Assembly: GCA_903824045.1 (NCBI GenBank)
Contig: CAIJVD010000026.1
Location: 1 to 64,000 of the forward strand
Length of the DNA stretch: 64,000 bases
Direction of reading: 5' to 3'
Source: an uncultured Chlorobiaceae bacterium
GTDB taxonomy: Bacteria; Bacteroidota; Chlorobiia; Chlorobiales; Chlorobiaceae
Part shown: one piece after another, positions 56,687 to 64,000 of the stretch
Layout: each line of letters starts with the position of its first letter
How positions within the stretch are numbered: position 1 is the stretch's first letter
Position numbers and translations under genes: made by a program
Notes under the pieces: model-generated
What the model saw: the letters and a program-made list of their open reading frames with translations, nothing else
Told to the model about the DNA's origin: nothing
The model's database searches: none

Positions 56687-58168
56687 TTAATCGGTGTATG
56701 CCTCTGCACCGTGCTCGAAGACATCAAGACCGCCGACGCCGGTTTCACCTTCAGGCTCAACACGCAGCTTGAACGGATAAGGGAGCTTCATGATTACCCA
56801 CATAAGAACGATTGAAACGATAAAGGTTGTCAGGGTAATGATTCCGTTTCCAATAAACTGGGCAAGGAACACATTCCATCCTCCGCCATAGAACAGGCCG
56901 GCAACAGGAGCGGCATTATCAGGGCCGAAAGGAGTTGAGCATCCATACTGACCGGTTGCGAACAAGCCGATAGCCCAGGTACCGAAAATGCCGTTCAGAC
57001 CATGAACAGGAACCGCGCCGACAGGGTCATCAATTCTAAGATACTCGAGAAGGTAGATGCCACCAAACACAATGGCGCCAGCAACAAGACCTATGATGAT
57101 CGAGCCGAACGGAGAGACCCAGTAACAGGGGGCCGTGATGGCAACCAGACCGCCGAGAAGACCGTTAACGGTGAAACCAACGTCAAACTTGCCTTTGAAA
57201 GAACCGAGATAAAAGGCGAGGAACATTGCACTCAGGGCACCTGCACATGCTGCGAGGGTGGTGTTAGCGGCAACGCGTCCGATACCAACTGCATCAAGGG
57301 CGGAAAGGGTGCTTCCAGGGTTGAAGCCGTACCATCCGAACCAGAGCAGGAATGCACCTGTAACAGCAACCGGAAGGTTGTGGGCTGCAGGCAGACCGCC
57401 TCTCTCCTTGTCATCCCTGAGGAATACGCGACCGATACGAGGTCCCAGAACAATCGCACCAGCAAGTGAAACAACACCACCAATGGTGTGAACAACCGTA
57501 GATCCGGCAAAGTCACGGAAAGGGTTGCCAAGTTCAGGCAGAAATTTTCCGGCAGATCCCATTGTTACGAGGAAGCCGTCAGGACCCCATGCCCAGTGAC
57601 CGATGATCGGATAGATGAAAGCCGTCACGCCGATACTGTAGAGAATGTCGCCACGAAAGCTTGTACGACCGATCATAGCACCAGAGGTGATGGTGGATGC
57701 AGTGTCAGCAAAGGCAAACTGGAATACCCAGTGAGCAAGAAGAGCTACACCAGTTGTTCCGTAGGTTTCCGGAGCACCCTGCAGGAAGAACCACTGCTGG
57801 CCGATGAAACCATTTCCTTCACTGAACATGAATGCGTATCCGATAGCCCAGAAAGAGATGCCGCAGATAGCAGTATCAAGCACACACTCAATCAGGACGT
57901 TAACGGCTTCACGCTTTCTTGCAAATCCAGCCTCAAGCATCACGAATCCAGCCTGCATGCCAAAAACAAGAGCTGCGGCAACAAGTGTCCAGACGGTGTT
58001 GATTGAGTTGATAAGCTTCGTCTCAATCGGAGAGTAGGTGTCCGCAGCCATTGCAGGGAGACCAAGGAATCCGGTTAACGAAGACATTGCAAGGAGAACA
58101 AGAAAAAGCCCTATCAGCTTGCCTGCAAATACGGTTGCACCAAGTTTCCAGTTTTTCTTCTTTGACAT
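56687..58168 (-). CDS. amtB: Ammonium transporter
   Basis: An Amt protein of about 493 residues with a signal-like first segment, eleven core membrane segments and the conserved pair of His in the pore (IGHWAWGPDG and VPVHGLNGIFGTW), plus ADTASTITSGAM. The ATG at 58168 (MSKKKNWK) is preferred for its AGGGAG upstream; an ATG at 58228 extends the frame by 20 residues but has no ribosome binding site. It moves ammonium into the cell under nitrogen limitation. The P-II gene follows after 88 bases, probably co-transcribed. Confidence 0.95.
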   Translation of the reverse strand: MSKKKNWKLGATVFAGKLIGLFLVLLAMSSLTGFLGLPAMAADTYSPIETKLINSINTVWTLVAAALVFGMQAGFVMLEAGFARKREAVNVLIECVLDTAICGISFWAIGYAFMFSEGNGFIGQQWFFLQGAPETYGTTGVALLAHWVFQFAFADTASTITSGAMIGRTSFRGDILYSIGVTAFIYPIIGHWAWGPDGFLVTMGSAGKFLPELGNPFRDFAGSTVVHTIGGVVSLAGAIVLGPRIGRVFLRDDKERGGLPAAHNLPVAVTGAFLLWFGWYGFNPGSTLSALDAVGIGRVAANTTLAACAGALSAMFLAFYLGSFKGKFDVGFTVNGLLGGLVAITAPCYWVSPFGSIIIGLVAGAIVFGGIYLLEYLRIDDPVGAVPVHGLNGIFGTWAIGLFATGQYGCSTPFGPDNAAPVAGLFYGGGWNVFLAQFIGNGIITLTTFIVSIVLMWVIMKLPYPFKLRVEPEGETGVGGLDVFEHGAEAYTD

Positions 58169-58228
58169 GTTCTCCCTGATTCGGGTGAAGTAGTCACCCC
58201 TTCCAGGGCTTGCTGTTGTTGATTTCAT

Positions 58229-58636
58229 GATTGATTATTTATTGTTAACGAAAAATAGAGAAACGTGCTTATCCGAAAACCAACCCGCCTCGGTGAGGCC
58301 CCTCTTTTTCTTTCCTCAGCTACTTGCCGAGAGCCTTACCAATAATAGACGACCTAACTTTTGTTGTGAACCTGGATCGTTTGGGTTAATTATTTAGGTT
58401 CTTCTAAAAAGTAATAGAATATTTTTAATATAAAAAGACAAAAGCGTGAAAAATCTTAGTTTTCTGACTTTTTTGTATAAAAAATGATGGCGCAAGAGCC
58501 CTCCTGCCGAAAATAATTAAGCGGCATGCTTTTGTGGCGGGATCTTTGTGAGGCGGGAATGGCCGTGTATAATAAAAAAGCCCTGCGAATGGTTTCATTG
58601 CAGGGCTTAAATGCCAGAATGGGGCGGGTGGGGAGC
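58229..58636. other. 408-base amtB upstream region, AT-rich, with hairpin
   Basis: No gene is supported. It is AT-rich (around 58395-58490) and holds a 5-bp hairpin GCCTC-GGT-GAGGC at 58287-58299. The amtB promoter must lie here on the minus strand. I looked for a sigma-54 (-24/-12) pattern and did not find a convincing one. Its right end holds the purB terminator. Confidence 0.5.
58577..58609 (-). terminator. Terminator downstream of purB
   Basis: Stem AGCCCTGC/GCAGGGCT around GAATGGTTTCATT; read on the minus strand it is followed by a T run (AAAAAA on the plus strand at 58573-58578). Confidence 0.85.
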
Positions 58637-59941
58637 TTAAAAGCCGTTTCTTTCGAAAATGATATCGACGCTTGACTTCAACTTGTTAAGGATGTTTTCA
58701 AAGCTGAAGAGCTCTCCTATCTCCTCTTTTGAGATGTGCTGCAGAAGCTCTTCATCCTTGAGCACAAGCTCGCGAAGGTGGACCTTTGTCGACCAACTCT
58801 CCATGGCGTTGCGCTGCACGAGGCGGTAGGCATCTTCACGGGTCAGACCTTTGGCGGTAAGGGCGAGCAGCAGTGTTTGCGAGGTGGTAAGGCCATAAGA
58901 GGAGTTGAAGTTCTCCTCCATGCGCTCTGGATAGACCAGGAGTGTATCAAGGGCCTCGCTTAAGGTGCGAAGCATGTAGCAGAGCGCCGTTGTGGAGTCG
59001 GGCATGATGATTCGCTCGACAGAGGAGTGGGATATGTCACGCTCATGCCAGAGAGCAACATTCTCCATGGCGGCAATGGAGTTCGAACGGACTACTCGGG
59101 CAAGACCGGTTAAGCGCTCAAAGGTTATCGGGTTCCGTTTGTGCGGCATGGCCGAGCTTCCTTTCTGCCCCTTGCTGAAAAACTCTTCAGCCTCACGGAC
59201 CTCTGTTCGCTGAAGGTGTCGAAGCTCGACGGAGAACTTTTCGATTGAGGATGCGATGATTGCCAGCGTGGTTGCAAATTCCGCATGCCGGTCACGCTGA
59301 AGAATCTGGGTTGAGATGCTTGAGGGCGTAAGGCCGAGCTTGCGGCAAACCGCGGCCTCAATATCAGGGGAGAGATGCTGGTAGGTGCCGACTGCTCCGG
59401 ATATTTTACCGACTGAAACGGTTTCGACCGCCTTTTTCATTCTCTGAAGATTGCGAAGCATCTCCTGATGCCAGAGAAGAAGCTTAAGGCCAAAGGTTGT
59501 CGGCTCGGCGTGAATGCCGTGCGTCCGACCCATCTCAACGGTATACTTGAACTCCTGAGCCCTTTTGGCAAGTACAGCTATCAGCTGCTCAATGTCTGCA
59601 AGCAGAATTTTACCGGCATCACGCATCTGCATGGCAAGGCAGGTGTCGACCACATCGGAGGAGGTCAACCCTTCATGGATATAGCGTGAGTCGGGTCCGA
59701 CATATCCGGCAACATTGGTAAGAAATGCTATGACGTCATGTTTCGTCTCTTTCTCGATCTCAAGAATCTCTCCGACATTGAACGTAGCCCGCTCCTTGAT
59801 GTTGGTGAGCGCATCTTCAGGCACCATGCCGGCTTCCATACGGGCTTCAACTGCGGCTATTTCAAGCTGGAGCCATCTCTGGAATTTCGCATCTTCAGTC
59901 CAGATTGCCGAAATGTCCCTTGGGGAGTAACGAGGTATCAA
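58637..59941 (-). CDS. purB: Adenylosuccinate lyase
   Basis: A 434-residue fumarase/aspartase-superfamily lyase. It has the signature [11 protein letters not shown] (residues ~265-275), [14 protein letters not shown], and [14 protein letters not shown]. It acts twice in purine synthesis: on SAICAR (made by PurC encoded at 25841) and on adenylosuccinate. It stands alone with a terminator; upstream 100 bases separate it from the nucleotidyltransferase gene. Confidence 0.97.
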   Translation of the reverse strand: MIPRYSPRDISAIWTEDAKFQRWLQLEIAAVEARMEAGMVPEDALTNIKERATFNVGEILEIEKETKHDVIAFLTNVAGYVGPDSRYIHEGLTSSDVVDTCLAMQMRDAGKILLADIEQLIAVLAKRAQEFKYTVEMGRTHGIHAEPTTFGLKLLLWHQEMLRNLQRMKKAVETVSVGKISGAVGTYQHLSPDIEAAVCRKLGLTPSSISTQILQRDRHAEFATTLAIIASSIEKFSVELRHLQRTEVREAEEFFSKGQKGSSAMPHKRNPITFERLTGLARVVRSNSIAAMENVALWHERDISHSSVERIIMPDSTTALCYMLRTLSEALDTLLVYPERMEENFNSSYGLTTSQTLLLALTAKGLTREDAYRLVQRNAMESWSTKVHLRELVLKDEELLQHISKEEIGELFSFENILNKLKSSVDIIFERNGF

Positions 59942-60041
59942 GGTAGGTAGGGTTTAAAGTTTGTATGGAGCGTGAGCTTTGTGAAAACGATCAATATAAT
60001 GAGCGGCAGGCGGAAATGCCACTCTTTGCCACAACGAGCAA

Positions 60042-61499
60042 TCAGGGGCTCTCTGGAGCCACGCCATCTTTCGGCATGTTGCGGTAGTAGGTTCTGACAA
60101 AATCGAGGGCGGCATCACGATCGTAGGAGATGAGACCGTCAATGACGGCATTTTCCATCGCCTTCTTGATCACTCCCACGACTTTTCCGGGAGCCAGGCC
60201 TAGCTCATCCATGATATCCTGCCCGCTTGCTGGCGGCCGCCATTTGGCAAGGAGATCCTTCTCGGCCACCTCAGCGATCTTCTTTTCGACATAACTGAAG
60301 TTGTTCATGACCATGGTCACCTTGCGCGGGTTCTTGCTGGTAACATCCGCCCTGCAGAGCGTCATGAGATCCTGAAGATCCTCTCCGGCATCGAACATAA
60401 GGCGCCTGATGGCCGAATCGCTGATCTCCTCTTTGGAGAGGGGGATGGGGCGGTGGTGGAGTCGGACCATTTTCTGGACATATTCGAGCGGATCAAGCGG
60501 CCAGTGCATCTGCTTGAAGATTCGGGCTGTGACTCTGACGCCAACGGCATCGTGGCCGTGAAAACTCCATCCGGAAGATTTGCTGAACCTTTTTGTTGCC
60601 GGCTTTGCAATGTCATGAAAGAGCGCTGCCATTCTGAGCCAGAGATTTTCGGAGGCCGCGGCGACGTTATCAATAACCTGAAAGGTATGGAAGAGAGTAT
60701 CCTTGTGGCCGAGGCCGTCAACCTGTTCGATTCCTGCCATGGCCGCTACGTCGGGAAGAATATCCCTGAGCACTCCTGTTTCATGCAGAATGATCAGCCC
60801 GGTCGAGGGTCGCGCAGAGCGCATGATCTTGAAAAACTCCTGGCTGACTCGCTCTCTTGATACGATCTCAATGCGCGACGACATCGTCTTCATTGCATCA
60901 ATAACCACGGGAAGAACCGTGAATCCAAGCTGGGCTGCAAATCTGGCAGCTCTCATCATGCGGAGCGGATCGTCGGAAAAGGTCTGCAAAGGGTCAAGGG
61001 GAGTGCGAAGAATACGCCGCTCGATATCGCCGAGACCGTCAAAGCGGTCAATAATCTGATTACGACTCTCACTGTTGAGCGACAGGGCCAGCGCATTGAT
61101 GGTGAAATCCCTGCGCGAGAGATCGTCGTCGAGAGTGCCGATAAGGGTTACCGGTTTTCTTGAATCCTGGCTGTACGACTCTTTTCGGGCCCCGACCAGT
61201 TCAAGCTTGAATGATCCGAAGGAAGGGTCGTCAAGTTCAAGCTGGGCGGTGCGGAATCGTTCAAACAGAACAAAGTTTCTTCCATGGAGCTCATCCCTGA
61301 CCTGTTTGGCAAAGGGGAGCGGGTCGCCGGTGACCATGATGTCGATATCAGTGCAGGGCCGCTGCATCAGGAGGTCTCGCACATACCCGCCAACAAGGTA
61401 GCAGCCGAGGCCGTTTCTGTCGGCAAGGTCGCCTATATGGCAGAGGATTTCGGGCAGGGCCGGCTGGATAGGATGAGTCATCTCCTGTGGGTCATTCAT
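60042..61499 (-). CDS. tRNA nucleotidyltransferase / poly(A) polymerase family protein with HD domain
   Basis: A 485-residue class II nucleotidyltransferase. It has the head-domain motif YLVGGYVRDLL, the metal pair in CTDIDIMV, RRDFTINALAL and DDPLRMMRAARFAAQLG, plus an HD domain (LFHDIAKPATKRF, with HGHD). It is of the CCA-adding type by layout, and the C-terminal HD region is as in E. coli-type enzymes. It is essential for tRNAs whose CCA is not encoded, such as the tRNA-Arg and tRNA-Pro genes in this window. Its start overlaps the stop of the Gfo/Idh gene by four bases, so it is co-transcribed. Confidence 0.9.
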   Translation of the reverse strand: MNDPQEMTHPIQPALPEILCHIGDLADRNGLGCYLVGGYVRDLLMQRPCTDIDIMVTGDPLPFAKQVRDELHGRNFVLFERFRTAQLELDDPSFGSFKLELVGARKESYSQDSRKPVTLIGTLDDDLSRRDFTINALALSLNSESRNQIIDRFDGLGDIERRILRTPLDPLQTFSDDPLRMMRAARFAAQLGFTVLPVVIDAMKTMSSRIEIVSRERVSQEFFKIMRSARPSTGLIILHETGVLRDILPDVAAMAGIEQVDGLGHKDTLFHTFQVIDNVAAASENLWLRMAALFHDIAKPATKRFSKSSGWSFHGHDAVGVRVTARIFKQMHWPLDPLEYVQKMVRLHHRPIPLSKEEISDSAIRRLMFDAGEDLQDLMTLCRADVTSKNPRKVTMVMNNFSYVEKKIAEVAEKDLLAKWRPPASGQDIMDELGLAPGKVVGVIKKAMENAVIDGLISYDRDAALDFVRTYYRNMPKDGVAPESP

Positions 61500-62530
61500 T
61501 CAAATAATGCGGCATTGGCTGCAATCTCTTCGGCGATTTTGCCGGCGACCATGATCGCCCGGCGTCCGTCGAGAGAGGAGACCGCCACAGGGCCATTGGT
61601 GGAGACTGCATTGATGAACTGTTCGAGCTCGTCTCGCAACGCGTTGACTTTAGGCGCCTCAGGATGAATATAGTCAAGAACCATACCCTGCATCGACTCC
61701 TGTATCTCACCGAACTGCTCAAGTATTTTTCTTGCAGCGAACGATTTAAGCGGATTTTTCGAAGAGGCCTCAGCGGGCTTGACCAGACGGAAAACCTCCG
61801 ACTTTCCGGTTGTCAGATCAAGTGATGCATAGCTTTTCGGGGATGTTCCGAAAAAACGGAGCTTGCGCATTCGGCTCCGACTCAGGCGGCTCGCTGTAAC
61901 GTTGGCAGTAGCTCCGTTCATGAAGTCAATTCTGGCGGTTGCCATGTCGAGCTCGTTGGAGAAAACCCTTACTCCTGAAGCAGAGATGTTGCGGATCTCG
62001 GAGGGAATGAGGGAGAGGACAAGATCGATATCATGAATCATGAGGTCAAGCACAACGGAGACATCGGTCACCCTTCTCGAAAAACCGCTCAGCCGTTCGG
62101 CCTGGATATACATGGGTTGTCCGATATATGCCTCAACTGCCCGGAGCGCAGGATTGAACCGTTCGATATGGCCAACCTGAATACGAACGTTGTTTTCAGC
62201 TTCAAGACGGATGAGTTCATCCGCCTCCTCAACCGTTGTGGTTATCGGCTTCTCGATAAAGAGGTGAAGCCCCAAAGTGAGGAGCTGTTTTGCTATGGCG
62301 AAATGGGAGCTGGTTGTTGTGGCGATAACGGCAGCATCGCACTTCTCGGCAAGCTCGTCGAGGGAGGTGAAGCAGTGCACACCGTACTTCTGCGCAATTT
62401 CATCCGCACGGCTGCTGTCGAGGTCAAAAATGCCGGCACAGGTGGTTCCCGGAGATTGCCCTGCTATCTCCACAAGCAGTTTTGTATGGAACTCGCCGAG
62501 CTTGCCGACACCGATAACTCCTATCTGCAT
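61496..62530 (-). CDS. Gfo/Idh/MocA-family oxidoreductase
   Basis: A 344-residue NAD(P)-dependent oxidoreductase. N-terminal Rossmann domain IGVIGVGKLGEFHTKLL; the family's EKP motif in HLFIEKPITTTVEEAD; and a C-terminal alpha/beta domain (HIERFNPALRAVEAYIGQP). Substrate is unclear. Related proteins make UDP-sugar 3-keto intermediates such as in GnnA (2,3-diamino lipid A), which would fit the outer membrane of this group, but that is speculation. It overlaps the tRNA nucleotidyltransferase gene and lies 40 bases downstream of the MFS gene. Confidence 0.85.
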   Translation of the reverse strand: MQIGVIGVGKLGEFHTKLLVEIAGQSPGTTCAGIFDLDSSRADEIAQKYGVHCFTSLDELAEKCDAAVIATTTSSHFAIAKQLLTLGLHLFIEKPITTTVEEADELIRLEAENNVRIQVGHIERFNPALRAVEAYIGQPMYIQAERLSGFSRRVTDVSVVLDLMIHDIDLVLSLIPSEIRNISASGVRVFSNELDMATARIDFMNGATANVTASRLSRSRMRKLRFFGTSPKSYASLDLTTGKSEVFRLVKPAEASSKNPLKSFAARKILEQFGEIQESMQGMVLDYIHPEAPKVNALRDELEQFINAVSTNGPVAVSSLDGRRAIMVAGKIAEEIAANAALFE

Positions 62531-62570
62531 AGGTATCTCTCCCTTGTTTCAATAACGTTGCTGGCTCAAT

Positions 62571-63845
62571 TCACTCAGGTATTGCCAGTTCGGCCGAGGG
62601 TTCAAGCGCTTCAATTTTGTACTTGAACAGGGCGATGGCGATGACGGTGCCCAGAAGCGTCAGAATACCGGCAAAAATATAGGGGGCGTGGAAATTCATG
62701 CCGTAAAGAATGCTTCCGCTGAAAGGTCCCATAATACGCGCAAAAGAGTTCACCGACTGGGAAAGGCCAAGAATCTGCCCCTGCTGCTGCTTGTAACTGT
62801 AGAGGGAGATCATGGAGAAATTGATCGGAGAGACCAGGCTTGTGCCTATTGCAAAAAAGAAGAGGATGAAGAGACCGATGGAGAAGAGCGATTCACGCGG
62901 AGCGAAGGGCACGAAAAAGACCCCGACAAAGGTGAAGAGGTGTCCCCACAGGAAGAGCTTGTGTTCGCCGAGCTTTTTGATCAGCTTGCTGATAAGTCCG
63001 CCCTGTACGACGACCGACCAGATGCCGACATAGGCGAAAATGTAGCCGATCTGCTGATCAGAGGCAGAAAAATACTCTTTCCAGAGCAGTATTGAGGCAA
63101 CCTGCATATTGACGATCGCAAAGGTATAGACATAGTTTGCGATCATGAGAAGCGCGAGCGGGCGAGAGCTGAAGACCAGACGCATTCCTTCACCGGATTC
63201 CCGTACTTTCTGCATGGCCAGAGTGGGCAGCGAGAGCCTTTCTTCGCCAGGAGTTGAAGGTTTTAAGGGGAATGCAAGAGAGAGCTTTTTGGCATTGCTG
63301 TTGGATTCAGGGAGGAGGAATATGGCAAGAAGAAAATCGAATGCAATAAGGGCAGAGGAGACATAGCCGACCATCGCAATGCCGTAATTATGCTTGAGCA
63401 GTCCGCCGATAATCGGACCGATGATAAAGCCGATTCCGAAAGCTGCGCCCATCATTCCCATAGCCCCGGAACGGTTCTTGCTGTCGGTAACGTCAGTGAT
63501 ATAGGCCTGTGCTGCTGCAATGTTCGCTGAGCCGATGCCGGAGAGACCCCTGGCAAAAATCAGAAGCGGAATTGTATTTGCTTGTGAAAAGACAAGATAG
63601 GAGAGTGCTGTGATGAAGATGCTGATCAGCATGACAGGGCGTCGGCCGATCCTGTCGCTAAGCTTACCCCAGAGCGGCGAGAAAATGAACTGCATGATGG
63701 AGAAAATCGCGGCAATCATGCCAATCATAAACGGATTGGCGCCAAGATCCTTTGCGTAGGTCGGAAGCAGGGGAAGCACAATACCAAATCCTATCAGATC
63801 CAGTAATACCGTAAGGAGCAGGATGAGAAGAGGAGAGCGCTTCAT
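62571..63845 (-). CDS. MFS exporter, TetA/TCR-like
   Basis: A 424-residue transporter with 12 predicted membrane segments. The MFS motif A is [18 protein letters not shown], and the TCR-family pattern shows in [32 protein letters not shown] and [15 protein letters not shown]. Members of this subfamily export drugs or metabolites by proton antiport; tetracycline resistance cannot be assumed. It is the first gene in a probable three-gene minus-strand unit with the Gfo/Idh and nucleotidyltransferase genes. Confidence 0.88.
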   Translation of the reverse strand: MKRSPLLILLLTVLLDLIGFGIVLPLLPTYAKDLGANPFMIGMIAAIFSIMQFIFSPLWGKLSDRIGRRPVMLISIFITALSYLVFSQANTIPLLIFARGLSGIGSANIAAAQAYITDVTDSKNRSGAMGMMGAAFGIGFIIGPIIGGLLKHNYGIAMVGYVSSALIAFDFLLAIFLLPESNSNAKKLSLAFPLKPSTPGEERLSLPTLAMQKVRESGEGMRLVFSSRPLALLMIANYVYTFAIVNMQVASILLWKEYFSASDQQIGYIFAYVGIWSVVVQGGLISKLIKKLGEHKLFLWGHLFTFVGVFFVPFAPRESLFSIGLFILFFFAIGTSLVSPINFSMISLYSYKQQQGQILGLSQSVNSFARIMGPFSGSILYGMNFHAPYIFAGILTLLGTVIAIALFKYKIEALEPSAELAIPE

Positions 63846-63938
63846 GAAAACATAGAGTTTTGTTCCGCCAAAGGCACAAAGATATAAAAATAAACCCCTT
63901 TTCTGGTAGCCGGAATCAAAATATCGGAAGCGCGGGCC

Positions 63939-64000
63939 TCACTTCCGCAGGATAGTTTCGTGAAGCTGACGCACAGCCTCCAGCACTCTGGGTCCGGGTC
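63939..64000 (-). CDS. C-terminal tip of a probable ABC-type helical-backbone solute-binding protein (partial)
   Basis: On the minus strand the frame is open from the window edge to a TGA at 63939. The 19 complete visible codons read PGPRVLEAVRQLHETILRK. The pattern PGPRxLEAxxxLHxxL resembles the C-termini of BtuF/FhuD-type metal-chelate binding proteins. The evidence is short and the call is tentative. Confidence 0.4.
   Translation of the reverse strand, partial: PGPRVLEAVRQLHETILRK

Noticed and set aside
58229-58636. Sigma-54 promoter before amtB
   Set aside because: No GG-N10-GC pattern with convincing flanks was found on the minus strand.

Overview
The window reads as chromosome of a green sulfur bacterium (Chlorobiota, Chlorobium-like). 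This is inferred from the gene mix: a cyanobacterial/plant-type carotene desaturase (CrtP-like), an ArsA-type ATPase with a C-terminal HSP20-like domain, transketolase split into two genes, a methylmalonyl-CoA operon that would feed a reductive TCA cycle, an AmtB/P-II pair, a SapC-like protein, and Gram-negative outer-membrane machinery. No photosystem, chlorosome or rRNA gene lies in the window, so the assignment rests on protein resemblance only. Almost all of it is dense, ordinary chromosome. I see no CRISPR array, prophage, insertion sequence or origin.

Layout. 1-3103: the 3' end of a giant repeat-rich exoprotein and its TpsB outer-membrane transporter (two-partner secretion). 3220-4458: a stomatin-like protein and a universal stress protein. 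4592-13713 (minus): a tight six-gene operon, prpE-like acyl-CoA synthetase, methylmalonyl-CoA epimerase, a fused AccA-AccD carboxyltransferase, the two methylmalonyl-CoA mutase subunits and the MeaB chaperone GTPase. Together these would convert propionate to succinyl-CoA. 13892-18177: rsmA, transketolase C-half, ybaB, recR and the CrtP-like desaturase. 18304-18463: tRNA-Arg(CCG) and tRNA-Pro(CGG) with a strong terminator. 18758-25779: SapC-like protein, P-type ATPase, CDF transporter, a TPR lipoprotein, a His-rich zinc-ribbon protein, and a secreted EEP-fold phosphodiesterase with a Fur-box-like site upstream.

25841-36082 (plus): purC, DedA, transketolase N-half, rsmD, coaD, aspartate aminotransferase, an acyltransferase, RicT-like protein, metG, initiator tRNA and a NamZ-like hydrolase. 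36087-44803 (mostly minus): cyclopropane fatty acid synthase, a STAS protein with an acidic tail, miaA, maf, a sodium/solute symporter, a PfkB kinase and a GH13/GlgE-like protein with altered catalytic motifs. 44855-52957: truA, MltD-like transglycosylase, ArsA-like ATPase, serA, DAHP synthase and a GNAT-like protein. 53061-64000: TorF-like porin, RsbW-like kinase, pgi, P-II, amtB, purB, tRNA nucleotidyltransferase, Gfo/Idh oxidoreductase, an MFS exporter and the C-terminal tip of a probable ABC solute-binding protein.

The points most worth a second look are the alpha-beta ordered AccA-AccD fusion in the propionate operon, the GH13 protein lacking two normally invariant catalytic residues, the near-identical 315-bp repeats in the exoprotein, a perfect 14-bp inverted repeat before the porin gene, a Fur-box-like site before the secreted phosphodiesterase gene, and a P-II protein without the T-loop Tyr51.
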